DNA of 64,000 bases, taken from Pseudoscleropodium purum (lineage: Eukaryota; Streptophyta; Bryopsida; Hypnales; Brachytheciaceae). A model generated the notes under the pieces. It worked only from the letters and a program-made list of their open reading frames with translations. It was not told the DNA's origin and searched no databases. Positions 47,390 through 58,548 of the stretch are shown here, piece by piece (position 1 is the stretch's first letter; every line of letters starts with the position of its first letter). The stretch lies in contig OZ017802.1 of NCBI GenBank assembly GCA_963969395.1, forward strand, positions 20,739,410 to 20,803,409, given 5' to 3'. A program made the position numbers and the translations under genes.

Positions 47390-48250
47390 GCCATGGCCGC
47401 TTCTACTTCCCAAACTATCTTTGTCTAAAGCGATGTCGTCCTTTCCAACGCCCCAACCACCTCATCATCTACTCCTTAGCTGTTGCAAAAATAGTGTGGT
47501 GTAGTCATTGGGCTATTAAATCTTCATCCAAAAGTATGACCATTGATGTTCTTCCTCATGTCGAGGACATCATGGCTTGCACTTCAGCATCTTAGTTGTT
47601 GGAAGCAAGGCCTACTATTAAAACAACATCGGATGTAATTCATCCAATGAATTGCCTCGTGGCTCCTCCATCAGAACCCAATTGAGTTGTTTGACATTAT
47701 CTTCGAATTGAGAATAAATTTGAAGTAGGTCCTTATATCTCGAAATTCTCGAGACCCTCAGCCTTGAATCAACAAGATTATCTTTAAATCGAGGATAAAT
47801 CCTAAAGTGGTGCTTTGGTCACCAAGACTCTAATCATAGAAGGGATAGATGCTACGATTGTAGATGTTTGTCTATCCATGATGTCTACATAAGAGATTTG
47901 AAGACATATTTTCTATAGGATCGTTGAACCAGAAGTAGGTCGACTATAGAAATGACAATGATATCCTCTTCGACAATGTTCTCGAGATGAATGATTTTCT
48001 TGCAAAGGAACAAACAGTTGATGGATTAGATTAACAGTTGAACAATTCCTCTTAGGTACACTTACCTTATCTGTATGACTTTCTCTAATATGATAGATTA
48101 TTTTATGATGGATGTTTGCTTCTTTTTGTCTAATTATTTGAACTTTATAAGTTATATCTTAGTTATCCTCGACTTGAAGATAATCTCAGTCAATGGTACC
48201 TCTTCCTAATATAGTAGCTACTTTTTTCTGATGACTATCATTTATATTCA
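47390..48250. other. Decayed element sequence with hairpin words
   Basis: Broken coding-like text with palindromic words near 47699 ('ttatcttcgaattgagaataa'-like), 47775 and 48166. These are shared with 27567-27780, which suggests both places derive from one repeat family. Confidence 0.35.
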
Positions 48251-49588
48251 ATATATTGTCTTTGACAAAAGAGCCCTCTTTAATTGTATAGAGTTGTCGT
48301 ATTAAGAAGAGTTTGCTTTGGAAAATCACGGGCATTCTGGTTGTTGCTAGAAATGACTTGAAAGTAGGGATTTTTGCTTAATGTCCCTTCAAACCTTGAA
48401 TCTTCAACAAGATGTCCTCTCAAACCTTGAATCTTTAACAAATCTTGAATTAGCTCCCTGTTGGCCTATCCTGTTATGGCTCTAAGGGTTTAAGAGTCAG
48501 GGAGGGGATAAGAAGCCATAAGATATGAAACAGATAGAACGGACGTTAGACCACGAGCTCAACCGTCCGTGAATATGGCTCCTAAACTTTCAAATTCACG
48601 ATCTATTGGTGATCAATCCAATCTCACCGTGAGAACGACATAAAATTTAACCATGTGAATCATTAACCCCACTTTGTTGTCCACGACACAAAATAAAATA
48701 AGGCCATGTATACAATGTCAGACCAACCCGCAAATAGAATTTACAATGTAAAAATTTGATAAAGCCACATGCTCACAACACGAAATAACAACAAGCCTTT
48801 AAATCTGACTAGAAATAATAAAGCTATAAGCTATAACATAGGCTAGGTCTTTGCAAGATAAATCTTCACTTAAGTCTTCAAGTCTTCATTTGAATCTTTA
48901 AATCTTCACTTGAATCTTTAAATCTTTAAATCTTCACTTGAATCTTTGAATCTTCACTTGAATCTTCGAATCTTCAAGTCTTCAATCTTTCAATCTTCTC
49001 TTCCACCCTCCTCTAAGTTAGCAAGACTATAATGGGTACCAAAAACGTTCTAAATCTCCACTTTAAGTAATTGATAGTTTCTTTGAAAGCTAAGACAATA
49101 AGCTTTGATCCATCAAAATCTCATTAAAAACAAAGCTACTGCCTATAAGTTATATGCTCTCAAAGATTCCCTATAAGAAATTTGAACGACAGTACTCTAC
49201 TTCACTTTTTTATTCATAACTTAAGTTATATGAATGATATTGACAAGTGCGATAACTTAATAGAAAACTGACAACAAGATCTATATTTTCCTCAATTTTC
49301 ACTTTGCTCCAACAAAATTCATAACTCTAAAAGAGATACAAAGTCTTTGCTCCTCTTTTTGGGTAGCAACAGACCACTCTTCATTCAAAGATCCATAAAA
49401 TTCATATACAAGCTTGAAATCAAATGAAATTATTACCAAAACAAGTGCAACATTGCCATGTATAACTCCATCAAATTTTTTATTAAAATCTTTTTCCAAC
49501 AACACATAGCATTCGATCAAACTTTTGGTTTTCTGCACTTCAATATACCACACACACACCAACATCGACGAAAAGAAGGAGGGAATCT
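48251..49588. other. No gene seen; short tandem repeat inside
   Basis: At about 48868-49003 the word 'aatcttcacttgaatcttt' and variants repeat six or more times. Otherwise unremarkable AT-rich sequence; the frame at 49299-49565 minus has no recognised family. Confidence 0.4.
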
Positions 49589-49608
49589 CCCCCCCCCCCC
49601 CCCCCCCC
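49589..49608. repeat. Poly(C) tract, 20 bases
   Basis: Uninterrupted run of 20 C. The true length is likely to vary between reads and individuals. Confidence 0.9.
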
Positions 49609-51798
49609 TTCTCCTTTCACATGGGCCACATCAACCCATATGAACATCTTTCATGCTATAGGCTCCCTAAAATATTATTTTTTCAATATTCTAAATGCTT
49701 CTTTGGATCCATAAACCCCAAAGTCAACTAAAACGAGATAAACAACCTGTAAACTTTCATCCAATCTAAATAAAAACTAAATGGTAGAAGTACAAACTCA
49801 AAACATAAGTAAAAATACTTTATCTTAGTACCAAAAATTCAATTTTGAAACCATTTACTTTACACACTTAGGAACTCCAAAATACATAAAAATATAGCAG
49901 CAATGTAGTTTGCTCTTTGTTCTGTGATCAGTAAATTGAGTGGTCCTTGAAACCAAAAGTGATGGCCTACTTCACTAGAAATACAGCTGACCATTTGTTC
50001 TTCACTATTGTTCTCAAAGCACCTCTCAAACACCATTTGATAATTTTCGAAAAGCGTGGGTTTAGATTCCAAAACGATTACCAAAGCCTTATTTTTCAAT
50101 TGCAAAACTAGTAGTGAAAATTGTTGAGTACCTGATTCAGTTCATGGTTGAACATGATGTTCAAAAGGTCCCACTTCATCTCACATATGTCATCCTGAAA
50201 TAGATGGTTGATTTAGATCAACTGGTAATTGCGATAACGGCAATTGGCAATCATCAGAGTCTTGTGAATTCATCAGTACAAATACTAAAATTCAAACTAG
50301 AATTAACTCAGAGTACATCATAAAAAGCAAAACTACTTAGTTCTTTTTATTCTATATCTAATAGTTTTTTGAGAAACTTGTTTTTTCTTTAAATACTTCA
50401 ATCACATCATATTAGCTATCTTTATAATAAAATCAAAATGTCAACAGTCCACCTACAGTGGTATAAATCCGCCACGAGATCAACAACGGTTGCCAAATTA
50501 CAAACTTGGTTGGTTGAAGAAGTCCTCGGTGAGTTGTTGGCCGATTCTAGGTTCGAATCTTGTCGGATTCGTTGATTCGATGTAAGCAACTACAACTTGA
50601 CACAGCTAGTGAAAGTAGAAAATAAGCAATCAGCCACCATGTCCCCCTAAGCTAAATAACAAGATTCAGTACAACCCAAGACTATGAACTTCTCCACGAC
50701 CCCACCTTTTTTATCTCAACCATTTTCTTGTATTAGAGCTTAAGGTTAATCCTTTGATACTTTTACATAATAAAGTTATTTACAACAGGACAACGTTCAC
50801 GGACACTCCTTTGTCTTCGTTCGCAAATAGAATAAAAAACATAAAATTGATATGTAAATTATCTTAAACATAGATGATTGAAACCGTCAAATGCAAAATG
50901 TATTATGTAATCTTTGTAAATAGAATGTACATGATTCAATTTGAAAACTTAAAGATCTAATTGTAATTTTTTGACTAAGTTTTTTTGCTCAGCCATTAGA
51001 AGAGTTTTGGAGGGTCCAAAAGCCTGTTTCGGACTTATTCCTCCACAGTGACGGTAATGACTCGTTGTCAAAATTTTCTTTTTTATAAAAATAAAAAAAT
51101 AAAAAAAATAAAAAAATTTTAATCTCCAAATGCAAAAAAAAAATGGATCAATGACGTGGCACGGTCTTGGCCCCATCAGACCATTGCGCCGAACTTGTTC
51201 CCTACGCTTATAGGCTGTGATAACTTGCAAGCATCCGAAGGCCCCAAAAATCTTTTAATGCAAAAAATCCTAGAGGTTTGCACCACCCAATGGTAAGAAA
51301 AATACTTTATAAGGGAAGCAAACAATTGATTAGTAGATTTCAATGCTCCTTCTCGTTGTCTATTATAAGTCCTGATTTTGTCACCCAAGACTCAAGATTC
51401 ATTTTTAGGAATTCTTATATGTTTTTAATGTAGTTTTAGGTGTTAAAAGATCTAAAGAGTGTATTAGACCAGAATTAGTATTGCACATGCCAATAGAGGC
51501 CTTGGTCACTTTATACCTAGTTTTCTCTAAATACCCCCCAAACTTGCATGTAAATAGGATAAAAATCCATATATTGTAAACAGTAAGCATGTTAGTAGAA
51601 CTACTTGATTATTTGTACTTATTCGTGCAATGAAACAAATTGACTACAGTGATTTGAAGGAATCTTATGAAAATCCTAATTTAGATTTTCATAATAGGTT
51701 TTAGTTTTCCAATCCATCAACAAAATAGTAGAAATCTTAATTATTAGCTTACAAGTAGAAAAACTCAAATTAGAGCAATGAAAAATATTTATAATATA
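49609..51798. other. No gene seen
   Basis: AT-rich sequence with a purine/AT-rich low-complexity stretch near 51080-51145. The only structured item found is the tRNA-like piece at 50507-50575. Confidence 0.35.
50507..50575 (+). repeat. tRNA-like (SINE-type) fragment
   Basis: A perfect B-box-like 'ggttcgaatct' at 50550-50560, with a weaker A-box-like 'tggttgaagaag' about 40 bases upstream. No acceptor stem can be formed, so it is read as a SINE or tRNA relic rather than a working tRNA gene. Confidence 0.3.
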
Positions 51799-51806
51799 TG
51801 TATGGT

Positions 51807-52169
51807 CAAGATTGACAAGACGATTGGACGTCCGGGACGTCCGACCGCGGACGTTGTGTCCGCAGCGTCTGCTGACATTCGCAAGTCTAACGGATGCAGC
51901 GTCCGCCTGGACCATCTGCCACGCCCGACGTCGCCATCTGCCTCAACCATCCGCCTCGACCGCTTGACTGCTCCGACCGTTGACCATCTCCCTCGTCCGC
52001 TTCCTCGACCACACTATTCTAACCGTCCCGCGGTCGCCCATCTGCCCTACCCGTCTGCCGTGGTTGAGGCGTCCGCTTTCCGATGGCGGAAAGGACGCTG
52101 CGTCCGTGCGGACGGACGTCCGAGTTACAGACGCCTTTTTCAGGTGGACGTAGAGATTCGTCAACCCTG
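51807..52169 (+). mobile_element. GC-rich hAT-type MITE, copy A (363 bp)
   Basis: Left end CAAGATTGACAAGACG, right end inverted CAGGGTTGACGAATC. The flanking 8-bp direct repeat TGTATGGT is perfect (51799-51806 and 52170-52177). CAGGGTTGACA-type ends with an 8-bp target duplication fit the hAT superfamily. The body is unusually GC-rich and packed with GTCCG/CGGAC words, in sharp contrast to its AT-rich surroundings. The 133-codon frame across it (51778-52179) is a by-product of GC-rich sequence; no transposase is encoded. Confidence 0.9.
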
Positions 52170-52615
52170 TGTATGGTGATTTGAAGTGAGATTCATGCTA
52201 AAAGTCTAATGGCACAATCACTGCTCGAAGATTTTTTTTTTTAAGGAAGATTCTCCATTCACTGAAAATTAAAGGAGATAGCAAGATTTATACTCCTTTT
52301 CACATGTTCAAGGTAAGAATGTAAATTGCACATCTTATAAGCAACTCCATGAAAAGTCTTCTTAAAAGTCTTGATTTTTTCTGATCATTTAAAGATCTTT
52401 CCAAGTAGTCAACCGTCAAAATCTAATATGGTAAATTCATGGATATTGCCTTAGATGCGGTAAAATCTCATTAAAAACTAGTTTAGCTTTTTTATATTCA
52501 TTAAACGCTTCAACAAATTTCGTGACATTTCAATAGTGGCAAGTACCAAAATTAGCAACATCCTCCAAAACCGGCAAAATTGAAGATCAAATGTGGAGTT
52601 GGCTAGCGTTTTGGG

Positions 52616-52875
52616 CAGGGCTGACAAATCAATACGTCCGCCCTAAAATAGCGTCCGTAACCTGGACATCCGGACGTCCGTCCTCACGGACGCCAACGGA
52701 CGTAGCGTCCCTCCCACTGTCGGAAGGCGGACGGGCGGGGCGGGGCGGATGGACAGGGCGGATAGGGTGGTCCCGGCGGATGCTGCGTCCGCCGGGACCG
52801 CGAATGTCAGCGAATGCTGCGGACACAGTGTCCGTATCAAGACGTCCCGGATGTCCGACCGTCCTGTCAACCCTG
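52616..52875 (-). mobile_element. GC-rich hAT-type MITE, copy B (260 bp), inverted
   Basis: Ends CAGGGCTGACAAATC and, inverted, CAGGGTTGACAGGACGG. The orientation is opposite to copies A and C. Flanking octamers GTTTTGGG (52608-52615) and GTTTTTGG (52876-52883) differ at one base. It is shorter than A and C through internal loss. No coding function; the overlapping long frames on both strands are compositional. Confidence 0.85.
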
Positions 52876-52936
52876 GTTTTTGGAGCGTATGACAACAAAA
52901 TAAAACATACCGAGGAGCTTTTTTTACTCCTTTAAA

Positions 52937-53281
52937 CAGGGTTGACAGGACGGTCGGACGTCCGGACGCGGACGCTGTGTCCGCAGCGTTCGCTAACATT
53001 CGCGGTCCCGGCGGACACAGCGTCCGCCTGTCCCCCAGTCCGCCCCGATACCCGTTCGCCCCGGTACGGCCATCTGATCGACACGCAGACTGATGTGGTC
53101 CGCATGATTTGGGCATCCGCCTCGAGCCATCCGCCCCGTCCGTCCACCCCGCCTGTTAGCCCTGCCCTGCCCGTTCGCCTTCCGACGGCGGGAGGGACAC
53201 TGCGTCCGCTGGCGTCCGTGAGGACGAACGTTCGGGTTACGAACGCTATTTTGGGGCGAACATACTGATTTGTCAACCCTG
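52937..53281 (+). mobile_element. GC-rich hAT-type MITE, copy C (345 bp)
   Basis: Ends CAGGGTTGACAGGACGG and, inverted, CAGGGTTGACAAATC. The 8-bp direct repeat CCTTTAAA is perfect (52929-52936 and 53282-53289). It lies only 61 bp beyond copy B and in the opposite orientation, so the pair could form a long stem in a read-through transcript. The 157-codon minus-strand frame over this region (52643-53116) is not a gene. Confidence 0.9.
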
Positions 53282-54589
53282 CCTTTAAACCTACTTAGAA
53301 GCTTAAGCTAGTTACTTTTAATTGAAAAGATAAACTCCAAATTTTGGATTTTTACCCCGTTTTGAATCTCTAATTGCCGCTAGGATTTGTTGAGATTTTG
53401 GAGTAGGAAAAGGAGATAGGAAGTCTCCTAATTGAAAAATAGTCGTAGAAAGCGCAAAATGTTTGTGATTTAGAGCATTTTTCCAAAAGTTAAAATGTAG
53501 GTTCAACGTAGAAAGTGAAAATGGAGGTTTTAGGATGAAAATCTCAAAATAATAAGGTTACCAAAGTTAAAGAGAAGGAGATGAAGATCCTTGGAAGAAT
53601 ATATAAGGACCCTTTTTTTCTCTCCAAGACACCCTTCTAAGCTCATTTTAGAACCATACCATTTCATTTGGGATTCATTTAATTAAACATTGACCATTTA
53701 GAGACATATTGCCAAAATTGTGTTTTTTGAGCAATTTTGGCTTCATTGTTGTTGTGTTTTAAGCTCTTTTGAAGGGCATTGGGGTCCTTTCAAACTTGCT
53801 TTATATATGCATGTGTTTTTAAGCTTGTACAATTTGTATTTTGTTTTATTGGTGTTTTTTAAGCTTTTTGTACTAATCCTATAACTATCCTCCATCATAT
53901 CTTGGTGATGCCACTTTGAAGGACTTTTAGTTTGTAAACTTACAAAATCTAATCCTCCAAGTGAGAATTTCTTAATTAAAGATTCTCCTAAAATTTTATG
54001 TTTAGTACTAACTTGTTGTGTTTGGTTTCATACAAGTGGTTGTACTAACATTCTATTTTGTTTTGGGTACTTGTGTGAGTATAAACTTTGTTGAAATTGG
54101 CCCATGTTTTAGAAGTTTTGCAAAATAAGGCAAAGCTTTGACTTTGAAATATAGGATTATTAGCAAATTTGTAAAACACAACAAAGTTTTGAACTTAAAA
54201 TTAAAAAAATATTCTTTGATTTTTTAAAAAGAATGTTGAAGAAGTTGACTCAAACATTTTAGCATGAGCTTAGGTTGCAATTTGTTTAAAAAAAACAAAT
54301 ACAAATTGTGACTTCTAGAAGATAGTTGCAAAAACTATGAGAGTTGTTGGAATTGCTAGAAAGGTGCTAAAATTTGATGCAAGATCTTAATAAGGTCCCA
54401 TTTTTAATAGTTTAGAGTGTCAGAAATCACTTAAGCTTTTCAAAAATAGAAAAACTATTAAAAACTAACAAACTATAAAAATATTATGAAGGTTTGAATT
54501 TTTGTATTGAAATAAATTGTGGTTTCATAAGTTATTGTCAATGTTTTCGCAATGTTGATAGAGCTTAACAAAAAGTGAGAAAGAAAGTG

Positions 54590-54780
54590 AGTGAAGAAGT
54601 TTCTTAAGAAGCTTCTAGTATTTAAAAAACTTCTCAAAAGGCTATTTCTATCTAAAAAACTTCTCAAGAAGCTTTTTCTATTTAAAAGATTCTCTCAAAA
54701 GGCTTCTTCTATCTGAAAAGCCTTTCTTACAAGGCTTTTCTTACTTCAAAAGCTTATAGCATTTAAAAATTTCTTAATTA
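54590..54780. repeat. Tandem repeat, ~40-bp unit
   Basis: 'aaaacttctcaaaaggct' followed by 'tttctatct' recurs about five times. It stands between inverted blocks Q5 and P5, where the family has its variable array. Confidence 0.7.
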
Positions 54781-54784
54781 TCAA

Positions 54785-55950
54785 CTATCAGATTAGGACC
54801 AAGAGTTGAAATAGGTAAAATGGTTGGTTAGATTTATTTTGAGTTCATAATCTTATAATAGAAGTTTTGAAGTTTCCAAAAACATAAGTTATATAAAAAT
54901 CATAGTTAAAACGAGAAAAATATGAATAAATTAAGTTTAAAGATCATATTGGAAGAAATTTAGCAAATTTCATGTATAAGGAATAAGAATGGAAACTTAG
55001 ATAGAGTGGAATATTCAAAGGTCAAAAGTGAAATTTGAAAGTTTAATTTTGAATTGTAGATTGATTAAAAATCACAAATGAAATTTGAAGTACCAATTAG
55101 TGGTCAAACTTCATCCACCTATAACTTTCATTAGGATGGTCCAAAGTTAGAGTTCTTTAGCAATCTAGATAGATAATTTTAAATCCTAAGTTCAAAAATC
55201 TAAAAATAATACACTTACAAAAGGAGACTCGTACTTTAGGAATGAAGTAGGAAGTAGATTAGAATCTTTTGAAGACAATCAAATAGAAACTTAAAGTTAA
55301 CATTAGATAAAAAGAATTTAGAAAAGTTCAAAACCACTTCAAACTCTAGAAAATTCTTAAAATTGCAATATTTAGGAAAGAATGAAGTCTAGGATATGAA
55401 GTAGATGAAGTCACTTGGAAGTCGTCCATTGGAGTCTAAACTTATAAAATAAATAAAAGTTAGTGGTATAAGCCAGAGTTTAAAATTCATAAACAATTGA
55501 AATAGGAAAAGGGATAAAAAAAAGGTGGATGAAGTTTAAATGGCCTCTTAAAGGCTCCAACTTCATCTGGCTATAACTTCTTGTAGGAATCTCTAATTCT
55601 TACAAGTTTTATATTTTTGAAAATGACATCAACTGAACTATAATTTAAGCAAGTTAAATGTAGACTATAAATACTTATATTAGAAAACCATAGCGGCTTG
55701 AAACCTTAGTGTTGTTTAGAACTAATCTTTACAATTAGAATAGTCATTAGTGATTTGTTGAACTTTAGAAACTTAAGAAGATCCATTGCTTGAAACGCAC
55801 AATGGATTGATATGAAATACTCATAGATTAAAAATCTATACTAAAACACTAGAACTTGGTTGTACTTGCTTATTTATCAGAGGTGGCATAGGTGGATATA
55901 TAAACGCTTACATCTAGCTCACCTGGTTCTGCATTCAAATAGATAATTCT
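54785..55950 (-). repeat. Inverted leader block (P5)
   Basis: Reverse complement of the leader text: 'caaacttcatccacctataac' near 55110 and 'gatccattgcttgaaacgcac' near 55780, then 'ggttgtacttgc', mirror the P1 order. No coding frame. Confidence 0.5.
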
Positions 55951-55954
55951 ATTT

Positions 55955-56620
55955 CTCTATTGTTTTGCTTTCATCAAATAGAATTGGAGGGAGGCAAAGA
56001 AGTCGTACGTTGGAATGTTTCACCTATAGAATCTAAACCAAGGGACAAGTGGCTTAATATTGTCTTCAACTTAAATAGCATTCTTTGCCGATGCAAGCCA
56101 AAATCTTACACTAGAAATTATAAGCCACATAAGCTCGAAGATAATATTTTGTGCCACTTAATTTCCATTGTCATAGAACCAAAGATGGTGTTCGTGAGGT
56201 CATATTTACGAAAAATTTTACACAAGGTCTTGTAGATTACAGCCAAAGTTGTAGTGTGGTCATCGATAATTCAATCGACGACTAAAATGGTTGTGGAATA
56301 CTTGTTTGGTAGAAACAAAGAGCCCTTCGATGTCTTCAATTAGGACTACTATAGGAAGATTGAGATATCATGGGACAATTCCCTCCATTGCAATAAAAAG
56401 TTGATTTTCTTCAAAGTCCACTCGGAAAAGGTCTTCTCCATCCTTGGTACAAAGGGCTCATTCATCACAAATAACACCCTTCTCATCGACGACTTTTTCA
56501 AAAGAGTGTCTGCAACGAGAAGGGAAATGTCATATTCCTCTATAGTTTGTACCATTAGAAGCAGTAGACAACTCCCTCATGGAGGAGCTTTTGCTCTAGT
56601 TGTAGCGGCTTGACTCAAAA
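55955..56620 (+). pseudogene. FCP1/NIF-type (HAD) phosphatase domain, degenerate
   Basis: One frame, with stops at about 56233 and 56341, gives in order: VFNLNSILC where the HAD motif I is normally DLNGxL/DLDETL; KMVFVRSYLRKILHKVL; TAKVVVWSSI (motif II); VVEYLFG; KVHSEKVF; NTLLIDD (motif III/IV). This order is that of the FCP1-homology (NLI-interacting factor-like) domain, a magnesium-dependent phosphatase of the HAD superfamily, whose best known substrate is the RNA polymerase II tail. The nucleophile Asp of motif I is Asn here and stops interrupt the domain, so it is dead. An acceptor-like 'caaatag' precedes the block, implying introns. It lies among transposons and may be a captured or repeat-borne gene fragment. 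Confidence 0.65.
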
Positions 56621-57016
56621 TGCCAACCTAGACTGCCTCAGGGAATATGTGCAGGTCAACCGGATAGGCAAATGTTCGTTGTCATCTTCGTTGCGGGATA
56701 TGAAGGACATGGTTCATGCCATGATAGATTCTATTCGGAATATAGGTTCTTGGTTTAAGGAACTTAGCGTGAACTTAATGATAGAGCTAAGCGGGAATAA
56801 GATGTTGACTTTCCCAAAGTCCTAAGAGAAGGAAAACATTTAGGATTTTGTATATGCTGTACACTATATTCATTTATAATTAATACACGAAATTCGGAGT
56901 TTGCATTAAAATTGTGTCTAGGTGCCCCGTTCCTTATTTTGGACTTCTATTGCATGTGTTGGCCTTTTGGATGAGGGATAATGTTTGGAAATGTGCTTTA
57001 ATCTCTACATTGTGTA
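56610..57016 (+). pseudogene. Continuation of the FCP1-like relic
   Basis: A frame-shifted 71-codon piece (56610-56825) with LDCLREYVQVNRIGKCSLSS and DMKDMVHAMIDSIRN reads like the helical tail after the phosphatase domain. An intron-like, T-rich stretch follows to 57016. Confidence 0.4.
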
Positions 57017-57764
57017 GGTTGGAGCTTCAAGTGCTCAAACTTCAAATGTTGGAGCTTCACCTAAGAAGCAAAAGTTGAAGACAAGTCTTCTCTCTAGGTC
57101 CGAGAAGTCAGTGTCCGCGTCCTTCGAATCTAAATCCAAATCTACTAGACAGAGTATCAAGCCCCATGTGTTTTTCGACCCATTTTTTATGCGCACTGCC
57201 AAGGATGTTGCGTTCGCAACCATTGACTTTTCTAAAGGGAATGTAGGAGACGGAGCCATCAATAGTCCCCCAAGTTGAGGCCCAATCAAAACCTCAATTT
57301 GTTTCCAAGTTACCCGCTCATCCATTTGTATATATGCAAGAAATGTGGGCATCCTTTGCCTTAGAGGGTGACATGAAGAGTGACCTTATTGGGCTACGGG
57401 CAGCTACTCTTTTACTTCAACTCGAGGATAATTGTCCTTGGCCTTCGCTTTCTATAAGCGATAGACAATCATCCTTAGCCAACTTCCTTTTTTGTCAGAA
57501 GATTATTAGAGACAATCAATGCTCTTCAAACTCCAAATCAATTGGAAGTGGACTTTTGTACATAAATAGTGTCAATACAAAGGTACCCATGCCACCTTGA
57601 GTGTCCAAATCTATTTCTACTTCGAAGCTTCCTTCAAGGAGTCTTAGCACGCATAAGCAAAAACAAAAGCAAAGGGATTCTCGAAGCATAGGCTTCTCTG
57701 GCGCAATTGGCAATGGAAGAAGGCCCCACTATGTTTCTCAATGCAAGGATATCTTTAAGGAGCT
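57017..57764 (+). pseudogene. 3' exon-like blocks of the FCP1-like relic
   Basis: After an acceptor-like 'tgtgtag' at about 57011-57017, coding-like text runs through several frames: SPKKQKLKTSLLSRSEKSV, KPHVFFDPFFMRT, then KLPAHPFVYMQEMWASFALE and LEDNCPWPSLSISDRQ, then a Lys/Gln/Ser-rich end. Stops and frameshifts break it. It is cut at 57764 by the inverted-repeat element. I do not recognise the domain; linkage to the phosphatase fragment is inferred from strand and spacing. Confidence 0.4.
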
Positions 57765-57970
57765 ACTACTAGAAAATTCATGACTAAAATAATAGAAATT
57801 TAACTCGAATTTGTTGAATAATTCAATCATTTTAGAGGTGTTGTTTTGGACAAAATCAAACTAAAATCTGTTGATTATTTTTGTTGTTTTAGACAAGTTA
57901 AATTAAAGTTTAAATTTTAAATTTTTTGTTTTAAATTAAATTTTTTTTGGGTGATGCCCATTTAAAATAA

Positions 57971-58119
57971 TTTTTTTTCTGCCTAGACAACCACTTAGGC
58001 TGGCCGACTACACGAGCAAGGCCATGTAGGCCACTTGCCACGCGGGTAGGTGCTTCCAAGGGGATTTGAACCTTGAACCTCATGTTTGGAGGTTCAAGGT
58101 TCTAACCACTAAACCATCC
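57971..58119 (-). mobile_element. tRNA-derived SINE
   Basis: Read on the minus strand it begins GGATGGTTTAGTGGTTAGAA, with an A box TGGTTTAGTGG (58117-58107) and a B box GGTTCAAATCC (58072-58062). A tRNA-unrelated body of about 70 bp and an A-rich tail (57979-57971) follow. The 3' half does not pair with the 5' end, so no acceptor stem forms and it is not a tRNA gene. It would be copied by RNA polymerase III and moved by LINE enzymes. Confidence 0.65.
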
Positions 58120-58209
58120 AAATATTTAAGTGATCACACAAGAACTAGAATTTTATATAATTTATTTTTTCATTGTTTTTTCATGTTTTTGTGTTTTGTA
58201 TTTTCAGCG

Positions 58210-58548
58210 GACTTTAGAGGTCATTTAGTCATAGTAGAATACATTTTATCAAAAAACTTGGAATTAAGAAAAGTTGTAAATTCAAACTAACTTTCACCTC
58301 TAAAAATCCGTTTGTGATTTTGAGTCTCCAATAAAAAGTTATAGACAAAAATCAGAGAGGATGTTTGAAAATGTCAAAAAAATGTTCCTAACTACCCCTC
58401 TCTGATTTTTGTCTATAACTTTTGATTGAAGAATCTAAATCACAAACGGATTTTTGGAGGTGAAAGTTAGCTTAAATTTACAACTTTTCTTGGTTCTAAG
58501 TTTTTTGAAATTTTTTATTCTACTATGCGAGAATGGACTCCAAAGTCT
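58210..58548. repeat. Long inverted repeat, ~130-150 bp arms
   Basis: The left arm (58210-58360) and right arm (58397-58548) pair through 'ctttcacctc', 'aaaatccgtttgtgattt' and 'ttatagacaaaaatcagaga' around a 36-base loop, with some mismatches. A transcript would form a long stem suited to small-RNA production. Confidence 0.85.

Larger units (their letters stand above)
52178..54050 (-). repeat. Inverted LTR-like block (Q5) hosting two MITEs
   Basis: Reverse complement of the Q block: 'cttggaagaatatataaggaccc' at 53590-53612 mirrors the 'gggtccttatatag' promoter phrase of Q2, and 'gaagtgacaaa'-like and 'gtggcaagtacc' words match in order. MITE copies B and C (52616-53281) are nested in it. 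Confidence 0.55.

Noticed and set aside
51778..52179. 133-codon plus-strand frame
   Set aside because: It covers MITE copy A and its flanks; the peptide is Arg/Pro/Ser-rich and has no domain.
52643..53116. Overlapping long frames of 157, 114, 108 and 89 codons on both strands
   Set aside because: They lie in two GC-rich MITEs with clear ends and target duplications; frames open on both strands come from low stop-codon frequency.
58062..58119. Possible functional tRNA gene (minus strand)
   Set aside because: A and B boxes are present, but the 5' end has no complementary 3' acceptor strand and an A-rich tail follows; it is a SINE.
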